Shown here piece by piece: positions 47,001 through 59,093 of a stretch of 64,000 bases of DNA. Numbering within the stretch: position 1 is the first letter of the stretch; the number at the start of each line of letters is the position of its first letter. The notes beneath the pieces are model-generated. The model was given only the letters and a program-made list of their open reading frames with translations. It searched no databases and was not told the origin of the DNA. The position numbers and the translations under genes were made by a program. Source of the DNA: Cenococcum geophilum 1.58 (taxonomy: Eukaryota; Ascomycota; Dothideomycetes; Gloniales; Gloniaceae); assembly GCA_001692895.1 (NCBI GenBank), contig KV748199.1, positions 1,054,001 through 1,118,000 on the forward strand. The letters run 5' to 3'.

Positions 47001-47336
47001 AGTTGTTTACCTAGGAGCTAGTTTTTAAGATTTATTAACTAGAACTAGATACGGTTATGGAAATAAATATATTAGACTTTATACTAAGAGTATATTTACT
47101 ATAGAAGTATAAGAATATATAGCACCTAGTAGCATACTATAGTTAGAAGATAATACTACTAGAGTTAAACTATAACATCTATAATAAGGAGTTGTTAGGT
47201 ATAGTTATAGCACTTAAGGAATAGAGAGTATTCTTATAAGGCGTGAAAAAACTATTTATAGTTAAAATGGATTATAAAAACCTAACGGGGTTCCTAATAA
47301 TAAAAGAACTTAATTATAGATAAGTTAGGTGGGTAG

Positions 47337-47493
47337 TATAAAGGCTTAGTTAAAAGAACAGAATCTATTAGGAGCTAGTGAACGAGAATTTTAAGACAAG
47401 GACTAGAAGAAGGTTGAGGAAAGGACACGTCTATATATATGGCTCTAAGGCTTGGCCGAGCCCCTAACTAGGGTCTATAATATTGCCGTAATA
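47337..47493. mobile_element. Second short insertion of the same kind in Gyp1b
   Basis: 157 bp, flanked by GGTAG (47332-47336 and 47494-47498), with ends TATAAAGGC and GCCGTAATA. Read back for RIP, these would be TGTAAAGGC and GCCGTAACA, compatible with LTR termini. It carries GGCTCTAAGGCTTGGCCGAG, related to the core of 46743-47000. Copy II has the uninterrupted site near 54892. Confidence 0.7.
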
Positions 47494-48929
47494 GGTAGAG
47501 ATGCTTATAGAATACTATTTTAAGATTTAGTATACTAAAGAAACTAAGAATATAAGAGCGGATATATTTAGCAGAAAGGCTAAACTATAAAATAATAAGA
47601 AACTATTAGGAGTAATACTATATAGAGATAAGGACGGATTAATTAGGTATAATTACCCTAAGCTAGTAGCAACCTAAGAGGATAGAGAATTAGAAAAAGT
47701 TTACAAAATACTAGAAAGCTTTTAGGTATAAAGAATTCTAGAAGTATAACTAGAAAATCTATAGATAGATATATATGAAAATTAAGAAGCAAAGTATATC
47801 CTAAAAAGTATAGTAGAGTATTTTATAGAGGATTTCTATAAGGGAATAACTTAAGGACATAATAGAGTAATAGGCTTAGTGTTAAGACTTTAGGAAGAAT
47901 ATATTATTAATAGAATCTAAGGCATAGCTAGAAAAGTAATAAAGGAGTATTTAGATTGTTAAAGGAATAAATTAATAAGGCATAAACTGTACGGAGGGTT
48001 ATAACCTATTAAAATACTAGAGAGACTATAGGAGGTTATATTATAGGACTTTATTATTAAGTTATTAAAGTTAAGAGATTCTATTACCGGATAAGAATAT
48101 AACGTAATCTTAGTAATAGTGGATAAGTTAACTAAGTAGGGCTACTTTATAGTATATATAGAAGAAATCTTAGCAGAAGATATCGCTAGAATTTATATTA
48201 AAGAAGTGTTCGTAAGATATGGAGCACTAAGTAAAATTATATTAGATAGAGATCTAAGATTTATAGTAGCATTTTAGGAGGTATTCTTAGCGGAATAAGG
48301 AGTTAGAGTAGTAGCTTCTACCGTATATTATCCGCAAACGGACGGTTAGAAAGAAAGAATAAAGATATTAATAAATCTTTATATAGACCTTATGAAATTA
48401 GCGAAAAAGGTATAAAAAAGAATAAAAAAGTACTATAACGCTAAGAGATCTAAGGGACTAGATCTTCAGGAGGGGGATAAAGTGTGGCTACTATACAAAA
48501 ATTTCAAGAGTTAATGACTAAGTAAGAAGTTAGACTATGTTAGACTAGGACCTTTTAAAATTATATAAAGGATTTTATTAGTTATATTTAAGTTAAACCT
48601 ACTAGCTAAAATAAAGATTTACCCTATATAGTAATTTATAATACTAGAACTAGTATATAGGAATATTAAACCACTAATCTATAAAGTAGATACGTATAGA
48701 GAATAAGAGGAAAATAAATAGTAAGTTTTAAAAATTATTAGTTATAAGGACATTAATAATAAAATATAGTATAAGGTTAAGTAGATAGGCTATAATAAGA
48801 CTACTTAGGAACTACTATAGAATCTAAAGAACGCTATAGGAAAGGTATAGGAGTATTAGAGGAAAATGGGTTAGATAATATTAAGAAGGAGCTAAAAATA
48901 AAGGGATTAGTTAAAGGTAATACTAGAGC

Positions 48930-49330
48930 CAGATTATCTAAGGGATCTACTACCGGTATATAAACTGTTTCCGCCTCTTCTTAATTAGAATTCTTTTTAG
49001 CCTCTTTAGCCTTAAGTTTAGATAGACCTTACTCTATTAGATATAGCTCTTTTAAGCGCACCTTTTTATAAACCTTTACTAAACGGCTTAGGCGAGCATA
49101 AGTATTTAGTTAAGCTTTTAGAGCCTAAAACGCCTTATTAAAATAACGCTGAACCTTAATAAGGGCCTTAGCTAGCTTACTTTTTAGTCTTTTAGCCGCT
49201 ACTAATATATATAATCCTAGAATATATTAGATAAGGAACTAGACGGTTATAAAGAATAATAAGACGTATATACTTAGCGTTAGAAATAGATTAAATATTA
49301 TAGAATAATTATATATTCGCTCGCGTATAC
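48930..49330 (-). pseudogene. Antisense reading-frame remnant between pol and 3' LTR (Gyp1b)
   Basis: On the strand opposite to pol: AAKRLKSKLAKALIKVQRYF, then NTYARLSRLVKVYKKVRLKE, a KLKAKEAKKNSN block and AETVYIPVVDPLD (about 49200-48925), with few and only RIP-type stops. Lys/Leu/Glu-rich and probably coiled coil. It is parallel to the copies in Gyp1 I and II despite LTR divergence. Function unknown. Confidence 0.5.
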
Positions 49331-49601
49331 TTAGTATAAGAAGAAGGTTAACAACTAAATAGAGATGCGATTATAATATATACTAACTTCTTCTCCGTAT
49401 AATAAGAATAGGATAGTATAACTTTACTAAGTAATAGAATAAATATTACTAGCTAGTTACGACAATTAGATATAAAGAATCTAATAGGAGGCATTAGGAA
49501 TAATAAAGGTTATTAAATTAAAAATAGGAATGTTATACCTCTAATAGACGACTTAGAGATAGGAGATATCTTTAAGGATAAAGATAAAGAGGAGGGGGAT
49601 G

Positions 49602-49673
49602 GTATTATGGGCCTTATATTGGCAGTAGTACAACTACTAAAAATAGATATAAATGGGTTGGTTAAGATAGTAT
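49602..49673 (+). repeat. Gyp1b 3' LTR, first part (rest at 60882-61213)
   Basis: Starts TATTATGGGCC and follows the 5' LTR of Gyp1b for 72 bp to ATAGTAT, where Gyp1 copy II is inserted. The LTR resumes at 60882 (AGGAGGCGC) after a repeated AGTAT. The uninterrupted version is at about 41731-41750. Confidence 0.9.
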
Positions 49674-50098
49674 TGTTACGGACGCTTTAAGTACGATGTT
49701 ATAACTACTTGGAGAAGAGACGGAAGAAGCTAGTTGGTTGATTTAAGCACGGTCTAGGATGGAGCCGATAGAACCATATGACAAGGAATGGTAACTAAGG
49801 TCATATAATGTGCTACGTATTAAATAAGAGGAACGAGAGGAACTTATATACTTTATATATAAGACGTATATCACGTATAAGAGGGATTTTATAGGAGTAC
49901 GGTTATGTATTTAAGGACCCTTAGTCCCTACCTAGATAGTTCCTTCCTTGTAGTGATTCTTAGAATATAATTAGAGTTAATCTGTTGGGTAACCACTCTA
50001 CTAGTTGTTATTACGTTGTTAACTTTTATACTTGTATTTCCTATATACCTAGCCTAATAACGAGCCTATCGTAGTTCTTGCTATAAGGTTCCGTTATA
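49674..50098 (+). repeat. Gyp1 copy II 5' LTR
   Basis: TGTTACGGACGC to TTCCGTTATA, 425 bp; it pairs with 60452-60876. The next bases, up to GGTTATAGTATTA, are conserved after all Gyp1/Gyp1b 5' LTRs (for example 42089-42115) and may include the primer binding site, but I cannot assign the tRNA. Confidence 0.9.
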
Positions 50099-50129
50099 TA
50101 ATTACTATCTGGTTATAGTATTAATATAA

Positions 50130-51300
50130 GAAGTCAAATAATATGCTACTAAAAGCAGCCACTATGACGCCATTAACGGCAGCAACTACTTTAAGGACAG
50201 GAGGTAATATTAGTATAGTAGATACTAACTTATAGCAACCTGTGACAGTTAGATAGCTATAGGAGATAGTTAACTAGCTAATAGCTAACAATATAGTGTT
50301 AGAAGAAAGACTTAACGGGATAGGAGTAGTAAAGATTAAGCTACTATTAATTAAGAGATTTATAGGAGAGAGGTTAAAGCTTAAAGGATTTCTTATATAA
50401 ATATATTTTAAGGTCTTATAGGAGGGAGTAAAGTTACCTACACCCGTGGATCAGATAGCCTATATAGGACTATTCTTGTTAGAAAAAGTACTTAAGTGGT
50501 TTAAATCTTACCTTACGGAGATATAGGCAAATGGAATGACGACCACTAACTAAGATATGCGATTTATATTTTTAAGTTAGGAAGGATTTATAGAACGACT
50601 TACGCAGATATTTAGAGACCTAGAAGAAATAACTATAGCGGAAAGAAAACTCTAGAACCTTATATAACAAACTTTAGCAATTAAGTACATAATATAGTTC
50701 CAGACACTAGTAACGTAAGTAGAGTAGAATAATAGGGCGCTTATAGCACAGTATAAATAGGGACTTAAGGCTAAAGTCTAGGACGTAATTATCCTAATAG
50801 AAGATGCGGATACCCTAAGGGAACTAATAGATTAGGCGATTAAGATTAATAATTGGATCTACTAAAGGGAATAGGCTAAGAGAGGCTAAGATAGAGTTCT
50901 ATAGTTATATAAGGCGCAGAGTACATAACGATAAAAGCTAAGTTAGAAACTATGGTATAGCGCTAAGCTAATGGACCTAAGTGGTACTAAAGAAGCCTAT
51001 AAGAGAGGGAGTAAATTATAGAAACTTAGAGGATAAGGATTAAGTGATTAAAGGTCTAAGGAGTAGAGGCTAAATTAGGGATCTTAATAGTAGAAGACAT
51101 TTAGGCGGACTCTATAGTAAGAAAAATAGTTTAAAAAAGGAGCTTATATAAATTATAGAAAACAGGGTTATTACGTTAGAGACTGTAAAAGTGGGCAAAG
51201 TTACTATATAGTAAAAGGTACAAGACTAGTAGACGATATATACGTATAGAGGGACGATAATATGCTGTAAGGAACAAAGGAATGTTTAATTAGGAGTTTT
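50130..51300 (+). pseudogene. Gyp1 copy II gag
   Basis: The frame shows the retrotransposon Gag block ERLNGIGVVKIKLLLIKRFI (about 50305-50365), VLKWFKSYLTEI (about 50490-50525) and FIERLTQIFRDLEE (about 50588-50630), followed by a zinc knuckle YINYRKQGYYVRDCK (about 51148-51190). That is CINCxKQGHYxRDCK after RIP of Cys and His codons. No intact start can be chosen; the first ATG-like position near 50138 is plausible. It acts as particle and RNA-binding protein in active relatives. Confidence 0.8.
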
Positions 51301-53150
51301 GCGTTTTGTTATAATAATATATACTAAATTTATAAGGACGCCAAGTATGGCGTAAGCTATTAGCTATAAGAGCTAGCACCTATAGGATGTAGAGGAACTA
51401 ACAAACCAGTTCATAGATCGGATATTAAGGACAATAAATTTAACCTAGGTGAAATATTCCGTAATAATAAGGCAATAAGGGCCGCTTACTGGGAGCGAGC
51501 AGACCTTAGAAATGTTATATTAGAGGTAGAGGATAATTCCACTATAGAATAGGGAACATTAGTAGGGATTGAAACCCTACTAGATATAATATCTATTACT
51601 TTATAAGATGTAAGAGAAGTAGGACAGTAAACCACTTCGGCACTTAATAAAGGTAAGAAGCTAAAGGCTTAAGATTCTTAAGACGAAATAAGAGACGACT
51701 AAGATTCTTAAGAAGAGATGAGGCACACCTAAGGACCTATAATGGATGAAAACCGATAGAGTAGGGCAGTAGCTTAGTTTAGAAATATACGAATGAGCTT
51801 GGGATAGAGTTTCCTATAAGTATAAGATTCTTAAGACGAGATAAGTGAGATTTAAGACTTTTAAAATAAGATAAGAATACTATGGATACCTAGTTAAACT
51901 AAGGCGGGAGCTAAGCTTAAGTTAGAAGCAAGCTTAGGATTAAAGAATCTAAGGGACTAAGATTTTAGAGTATAAATGAGGACACCTATAGGTAAGAGGT
52001 AAGGGGCTTCTTTATAGATTAGAGAATCTATAATATAAATAGTAGTTAAACTAGGAGATAGATATACGGACCCAGAAGACTTACTAGGGGAACGCAGTGT
52101 TTAGCCTAAAGATTAAAAGTTTGATACTAGGATTAAGAAGTAAGACGACTTTAAGGATTAGAGCGTAAGGCGTAAACTAAAAGAAACTATAGAAGAGTTT
52201 AGGCAAAGAATTATTGTATNGCAAGAATAGAAACTAGATAAGAGATCTAGTATATTAGGACATATAAAGGATAGAGCATTAGTATAAAGGGTTACTAATA
52301 GGCTAAGAGTAGGCATACTAAGAGCTAAGTGGCTTATTAAACTGGAAAATAAAGAGAATTTAGAGATTTTAACTAGGTTTAAGGAACGATATATAAAGGG
52401 CTGTCACAATACAGTAATAAGAAGATACTTCCTTACGGATAAGCCGTATACACTCTAGTAGCTATACTAAAAGTAGTATAAGCAGAAGCATAATAATAAG
52501 TGGGAAGATTTCTATATATAGTTAGATAAAAAAGTTATCTAGAACCACCTGATTATAGAAAAGGCCATAATATATATTAAAGGAGCCTTAATTATAACGT
52601 TAAAGGATCTAGAGGAACATTTAGAGGACTAAAGAAGCGAGAGACGCATCTTAGTACCTGCGAATAAAGTTATAATATTTAAATTAGCACGATAAAGGTT
52701 TAAACTTAGGGATAAAGATAAACTAAAAGTTAACCTAAAGCACCTAGCACACTATACGTTATTATGGATTGCGTGTGTGGACGATATATATAATATACAT
52801 AAGAATCCAAAGGAAAAGAATCGGAAATACCTTATAAGGATATACTAGATAATAGACAAGCAATAGTATAGGAATGCCAAATATATATATAGATAGCATC
52901 TAGCAGAGGTCTAAGAGGAAGGAAGCTTAGTACTTTAACTAGGAAGATTCCTTATAGAAGAATGTTTAGACGGACGATAGTGGTAGGAATGCCTAGAAAA
53001 TACGTATCTATGGTATATTAAAGATAAAAAGCGAACTAGGCATTGGCCAAAAAGTAAGCTAAGTATACTAAGATTAAGCAGCTAGTAGTTAGGAAAAGTA
53101 GAGGCCTACGGGACTAGAGGGAGCTAGTAGTAGAGCCTTAGACCCTTAAA
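51301..53150 (+). pseudogene. Gyp1 copy II long Gag-to-protease linker
   Basis: A followable frame of roughly 600 codons between zinc knuckle and protease: an acidic repeat region with QDSQDE-like units (51670-51960), then a conserved region containing YIKGCHNTVIRRYFLTDKPY (about 52385-52450), KWEDFYIQLDK near 52500 and LLWIACVDDIYNIHKNPKEK (about 52758-52820). The same order is seen in Gyp1b. I do not recognise a domain. One ambiguous base is at 52220. Confidence 0.5.
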
Positions 53151-56111
53151 GGAATTTAAGGACAATATCTAAATTTATAAATTAAATGGCAAGATTAGCA
53201 GTTTAAAGCGCTAATAGATAGTAGAGCAATACAAAACCATATCTTACTAGCAGTAGTTAAAAGAATGGGACTACCTTATAGATAAAAGGAGTAACCTTAT
53301 TTATTAGTTACAATTTTAGGAGATCTAATAACCTATAGAGAAGGGATTATCAATCTTAAAACAGGACCTATTTAAATAACTATTAAAGGGAGACAAATTA
53401 AGATGTCTTTTAATATCCTACCATTAGGACGGGACAAGGTAGTATTAGGTATACCTTAGTTATAGAAATACAATCTAAGGATTAATTAGATTACAGGTTA
53501 GGTCAATATTAGAGATACTTAACGCCGTAAGATACAATAATAAGCTAAGTTAGTATAGTACTAAGTAGGAGCAACCTATAAAGAAATAGAAAAAGAACTA
53601 AGTTACATACTAAAGAAATACCACAAGTATAGTAAAAAACTATAGTTACCAGAAAGTAAAAAGCTATTAGAATATATAGTATAGGACTATAAGATAGAGT
53701 TAGAACTAGGAATAAATTTAAAGTTCTTTCCAATCTATAAGCTTACCAAAGAAGAAGGTAGAGCGTTAAAAGAGTTTGTCTAGGAAAATCTATAAAAGGG
53801 ATATATTAGACTATCGCAGTTATCAGCAGGTTATCCAGTACTATTTATACTAAAGAAAAATAGCAAACTAAGGCTGTGTATCAACTATAGATAGTTAAAT
53901 AGTATTACCAGGAAGGATAGGTATCCTTTACCCTTAATTAGTGAAATCTAAGACAGAATAGGTAATGTGTAAATCTTTATAAAGATAGATCTAAGATAGG
54001 CGTACCATTAGATTAGAATTAAGGAAGGCAACAAATAGAAGGCAGCCTTTAGGTTAAAGGAAGGACTATATAAACTATTAGTTATGCAATTCGGGCTTAT
54101 AAACGCACCAGTAACATTCCAGAAGTATATTAACAATGTATTAGGAGAATACTTAGATGAATTTATTATAGCATATTTTAATAATATTATTATCTACTTA
54201 ATAATAGAGGAAGAATATAAGAAATACATTAAATGGGTCTTAAAGAGACTACAAGAAGAATAGATGCTAGTAGTAATTGAGAAATACGAGTTCTTCACTA
54301 GGAAGACTGATTTTATTAGATTTATTATTAAACCGGGCTAATTTAGTATAGATCTAAAGAAGATCGAGGCTATAGTGAATTAGTAGGAACTAGAGAATGT
54401 TATACAGTTAAGATCATTCCTAAGGTTTTGCAATTACTGTAGAAGGTTTATAGCGCAGTAGTTAAAGAATATTAAGCCGTTTACGCAGTTAATAAAGAAA
54501 GAAGAACTATAGGTATAGGGAAAGGAGCAAAGAAAACTCTTTAAAAGAGTTAAAAAGTTATTTACCTAGGAGCTAGTTCTTAAAATCTATTAACTAGGTC
54601 TAGAGACGGTTATAGAAATAGATGCATTAGACTATATACTAGGGGCGTACTTTATATAAAGGCATTAAGATAGATAGCACCTAGTGGCATACTATAGTCG
54701 GAAGATGACACCACTAGAGTTAAACTATAATATCTATAATAAGGAGTTATTAGGTATAGTTACAGCATTAAAGAAATAAAGAGCATTTTTATAAGGTATA
54801 AAGAAACCATTTATGGTTAAAACGGATTATAAAAACCTAATAGGATTCCTAATAACGAAGGAACTTAACTAAAGATAGGTTAGATGGGCAGAGATGCTTA
54901 TAGAATACTATTTTAAGATTTAGTATACTAAAGGTACAGACAATACGCGGGCAGATACTCTAAGCCGCAAAGCTAAACTATAAAATAAGGAAAAGCTATT
55001 AGGAGCTTTATTACGAAAAGATACAGACGGATTAATTAGGTATAATTACCCAAAAATTACAGTAACTTAAGAAGATAATAAACTAGAGAAAGTCTACGAG
55101 ATACCGGAAAGCTTTTGGGTATAAAGAATTCTAGAAGTATAGCTAGAAGATCTATAGACGGATATATACAAAAATTAAGAAGTAAAGTATATCCCAAGAA
55201 GTATAGCAGAATAGTTTGTGGAAGACTTCTATAAGGGACTAACTTAAGGACATAATAGAGCTACGAGCTTAGTGTTAAGACTCCAGGAAGAATATATTAT
55301 CAATAGAATCTAGAGGATAGCTAGAAAAATTATAAAGGAATATTTAGATTGCTAAAGGAATAAACTAATAAGGTATAAGCTATATAGAGGGCTATAACCT
55401 ATTAAAATACCAAAGAGATTATGGGAGGTTATATTATGGGACTTTATTATTAAGTTGCTAAAATTAAAGGATCCTATTACCGGATAAGATTATAACGCGA
55501 TTTTAGTAATAGTAGATAAGCTTATAAAGTGGGAATACTTTATAGCATATATAGAAGAAATCTTAGCAGAAGATATCGCTAGAATTTATATTAAAGAAGT
55601 ATTTATAAGATATAGAGTACTAAGCAAGATTATATTAGATAGAGATTTAAGATTCATAGTAGTATTCTAGGAAGTATTTTTAGCGGAGTAAGGAGTTTAA
55701 GCAGCAACTTCTACCGCATATTATTTACAGACAGACGGTTAAACGGAAAGATTAAATTAGACACTAGAACAGTATCTAAGGCATTATATTAATTATATAT
55801 AAAATAATTAGGTATTACTATTACCAGTTATATAGTTTACGTATAATATAACACCTTAAAAAGGGATAGGCATATTACTATTTAAGGCAAATTATGGATA
55901 TAAGCTAAGAATATCGTTATTACTACGGTAAGCAAAGAAAACGAGTAGTATAGCTAAAGAAAGAATAAAGACGTTGATAAATCTTTATGCAGACCTTATA
56001 GAATTAGTAAAGAAAGTATAAGAAAGAATAAAAAAGTACTATAATACTAGGAGATCTAAGGGACCAGATCTTAAGGAGGGAGATAAAGTATGGCTACTAT
56101 ATAAAAATTTT
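53151..56111 (+). pseudogene. Gyp1 copy II pol, protease to integrase
   Basis: Protease from about 53205 (LIDSRAIQNHILLAVVKRMG). Reverse transcriptase about 53740-54400: LRLCINYRQLNSITRKDRYP, IFIKIDLRQAYHQIRI and MQFGLINAPVTFQ, with AYFNNIIIY where YLDD is expected (both Asp to Asn). RNase H at about 54610-54960, with VIEIDALDYILGAYF and YNIYNKELLGIV. The integrase core at about 55440-55760 shows ILVIVDKLIKWEYF, IILDRDLRFIV and YYLQTDGQTER. The C-terminal part runs to 56111, where the 270-bp-LTR element interrupts it. Gln read for RIP stops throughout. Confidence 0.9.
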
Positions 56112-56116
56112 AAGAG

Positions 56117-56386
56117 TGTCTGATTACAGCACCTGTTGTACCGCGCGTATTTACGCGTTTGGTACACCAGGTACGCGTTTACGCGTTTAGTGCACCAACC
56201 ACTCGCTTACGCGTCTGGTGCACTTATGAAGCACTGACTAATTAGGGGGGAGGTGTATTAGTATATAGACCACGTAGTCTGCTTTAATACAACCGACAGT
56301 CACCACCGTCTAAATGAGCATACAATACTATACGTATTTCGTGCCCCTAGACACGACTTACTTATACTATTAAATTGGTACCGACA
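56117..56386 (+). repeat. 5' LTR of the 270-bp-LTR element
   Basis: TGTCTGATTACAGC to GGTACCGACA. Contains three copies of a TACGCGT(T/C)TGGTGCAC-like word near its start (56145-56225). It pairs with 59094-59363. Confidence 0.95.
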
Positions 56387-57023
56387 CTGATTAGTGAGCG
56401 CGCACAGATCAGGAGATACGCACTTGCTTGGAAGACGTCCAACGCTCTACCTTGCAAGCCCCTATTTTAGTTAAAGAGAATTAAAGTACTCTAGATTTGG
56501 AAGACGTCTGACGCTCCACCTTACCTAGAATTACCTTAAATCTACCCTGGTTTTGGAAGACGTTTACGCTCCACCTTAATTAGAGATATTAACTACTGTA
56601 CCAGTAGTTAACGCGACTATGTTAAGAACACGATTATACCAAGAACGCGACCACCACACCCTACTAAAATACCCCGGCTTCCTCTCTAACCCCTTATAGA
56701 GACCCCTCACCCTTTTACGAACCGTTACGGACCCGTTAATCACTTTTACGGACCGTTATGGAGACCCCCTACCCTCCTTCAAACCTTAAACCCCTACTCC
56801 TACTACACCCTCCTTTAATACCTCCGACCTCTTTTTAGACCCCTTACGGAGACCCCTTACCCTTCTGTAAACCACTACGGACCTGTTAATTGCCTTTACG
56901 GACCGTTATAAAACCTTATGGAAACCCCCTACCCTCCTGCGAACCGTTACGGACCCGCTAACCGCTTTTACGGACGCTACAAGACCTCTTCCACCCACTA
57001 TGTACTACACTATACTATATAGT
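56387..57023 (+). other. Leader of the 270-bp-LTR element with two sets of direct repeats
   Basis: Three copies of a ~60 bp unit with TTGGAAGACGTCCAACGCTC-like starts (about 56437, 56498 and 56555). Then about four copies of a unit with CGAACCGTTACGGACCCGTTA and TGGAGACCCCCTACCCT (about 56690-56990). No frame is visible. Long structured leaders are usual for retrotransposon RNA packaging signals, but that role is inference. Confidence 0.7.
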
Positions 57024-58790
57024 ATGGCAGACCTAAGTAAGTAAGTCGATGAAGGTTAAAAGAAGTGGAGACAAGGAGTTGACGTTACGTCTATAAGCGA
57101 CGTTAACGACTACATTAAGTTTAAAATCCTTAAATACGGATATTTTAAGCTTATAAAGAATGACGACCTATAGGAGTAATACTAGGAAGACTTTGCGGAC
57201 TTTACGGAAGCTATTTTTAAGGCTTGCGACCGTATAGCTACCTATAACTTACGAACCCTTTTATATTACTAAGGTGTATGGGTTAATAAGCGAGCTACCA
57301 TTACACAGTCTTTATACAACATACTATGTAAAAAGGACTAAACGGAATGGACTAAAGAGGAAACCTTAGACCATATTAATACCAATGGATTCTTTACCTC
57401 TTATAAACTTAACGAGATCTTTGGTTTTGTAGGACCTTTAATATATACAAATCTACCATTGCCTGGAGAAGTAGGACTTTTACCATATACAACGTTAAAG
57501 GAAGAACTGGACGAGACGTTAAAGGAAGAGACTATTAAGACGTCAGATAAGGACGAGACTTAGGTAGACTCTGGAAATTGATAGGTAGACCCTAGCGGAA
57601 ATTAAGACTAAGTAAACGATTAAGAGAACGCAATAAGCCCGTAAGCCTTAAAGGATAATCCTCTACCCAACCTACCTACCCCAGCTACTATAACTGCTCT
57701 GTCTATACAAGTTCCGCCTACATAAGTTCCGCCCACGCAACCTCCGCCCGCGCAAGCTCCGTCTACGTAAGCTCCGCCTATATAAGCTCCGTCTGCATAA
57801 GCTCTGTCTGTATAAGCCCCGTCCGCGCAAGCCCTATCCGCGTAAGCTTCGCTAGCTTTACCTTCTCCGTTAACTAAAGCTAAGGAGCTATGGTAGCCAA
57901 GCTTGTATAAACTAACGCAACCTGCCCAGCGACAGTATAACTCCCAGCAATTACTACCTACGGTAACCGCCTTTACCCTCCCCCTAGTAACTACTCCTAC
58001 CCTACCTAGTCTTCCTCCCACCTAGTATCTTTACCCTAGTACTAATAAAGCCTTCGCTACAGACCTACAATACCCATAAACTAACTTAGATGCCTACTTT
58101 ACGGACCACCGCTACCGCCAGCAGTACCGAAATCCACCGCCTACATCACCGTTTCGGCCACCCGTTAGCCGAAAAGCTATATAGAGTCCTTAAACACTCT
58201 AGATTAGCAAGGAATTCCAATAGTATGCTACCGCCATGGCTATTTTAACAAAAGCCGTTCTAGTTAAGGCGTATTAGTCTATTGGGCTTGTTAAGTAAGC
58301 TTACCTAGCTTTATAGAGCCTACCTAAGGATAAGCAACCTAGACCCTCCTACCCTGTCTATTATGGATTAAGCAGCTATAATACGGAAGGTAATAGCTAA
58401 AATAGTTAAGCTATAGGTTACTAAACGGGTAGAGAGAACGGGAGATAAGATAGTATAAGTAACTTAGTCGATTAGGGCACACAATCTACCGCTAGCTACC
58501 ATTCTCTGTTAATCTTTGCTAGTACCGTAATAACTAGGGTAGAGGCTTAGTTAATTAAAACTAAGTACTCCTAGTGTCGGAACGAGACTAACGAAGCACT
58601 TATAGCTTATTTACGGCCCGTCGGAAGGCCGTACGGTTCATTTACGGCCCGTTGGAAGGCTGTACGGTTTATTTTACGGACCGTAAGCAGGACTTACGGC
58701 CAGCTTAGAGCACCGTTTGGAAGGCAACCCAGAAGGTACCTTAAAAAGGAATTTCCTATGTATTTCCTTTATATTTTATAGTTTTATTTT
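57024..58790 (+). pseudogene. Single long reading frame of the 270-bp-LTR element (Gag-like?)
   Basis: From ATG at 57024 (MADLSK) a single frame runs about 590 codons, with stops only at RIP-type positions. The N-terminal part is mixed and charged (VNDYIKFKILKYGYFKLIKN, then EDFADFTEAIFKACDRIATY). A middle Pro/Gln/Ala-rich repeat (57700-57850, PPTQPPPAQAPS-type units) is followed by a Tyr/Gln-rich part (DHRYRQQYRNPPP) and a C-terminal part with MAILTKAVLVKAY. I find no zinc knuckle, protease or polymerase motif. The position after the leader suggests a structural Gag-like protein, which is inference. The antisense open frame at 57620-58021 is a shadow. Confidence 0.6.
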
Positions 58791-59093
58791 CATATACTTT
58801 ATATTTTATGGTTTTATTAAAGTAAATTATGGAGGCTATATACAAGCGGTTCTATTTTTTAAGTACCGCTAGTGTATAATTATAGCACTTATTATACGGA
58901 GGAATTTCCTATATATTTCTTTTGCATTTTATGGTTTTATTTCTTATATATTTCCTTTATATTTTGCAGTTCATTTATAGCCTAGAAGACACCTTAGGAG
59001 GGATTTCTTATGTATTTCCTCTGTGTTTTACGGTTTTATTAAAGCAATTACGGAGACTATATATAGGTGGTTTTATTTTTCAAGTACCGCCAG
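58740..59093 (+). repeat. 3' direct repeats of the 270-bp-LTR element
   Basis: Three imperfect copies of GGAATTTCCTATGTATTTCC plus TTTTA(C/T)GGTTTTATT (about 58749, 58901 and 59000). One copy is followed by AAGTACCGCTAGTGTATAAT at 58861-58880, which repeats the junction of the 3' region with the LTR start (59080-59099). It looks like a partial duplication across the LTR edge. Confidence 0.75.

Larger units (their letters stand above)
45001..48880 (+). pseudogene. Gyp1b pol: protease, reverse transcriptase, RNase H, integrase, chromodomain
   Basis: The protease begins near 45050 with LIDSGVIRNYILL, which retains D-S-G. Reverse transcriptase (about 45540-46680) shows LRLYINY, YPLPIISEI and INLR(stop)AYY(stop)IRI. 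It lacks eight codons spanning the motif that is YLDEFIIAYFNN in copy II. RNase H is at about 47030-47330 and 47494-47570, the integrase core at about 48040-48370 (VDKLTK, then YYPQTDG), and the C-terminal and chromodomain parts at about 48395-48860. Three short insertions (46108-46481, 46743-47000, 47337-47493) interrupt the frame. RIP stops are dense. Confidence 0.85.

Noticed and set aside
57620-58021. 133-codon Gly/Ala-rich frame on the minus strand
   Set aside because: Antisense of the Pro/Gln-rich repeat in the long frame of the 270-bp-LTR element.
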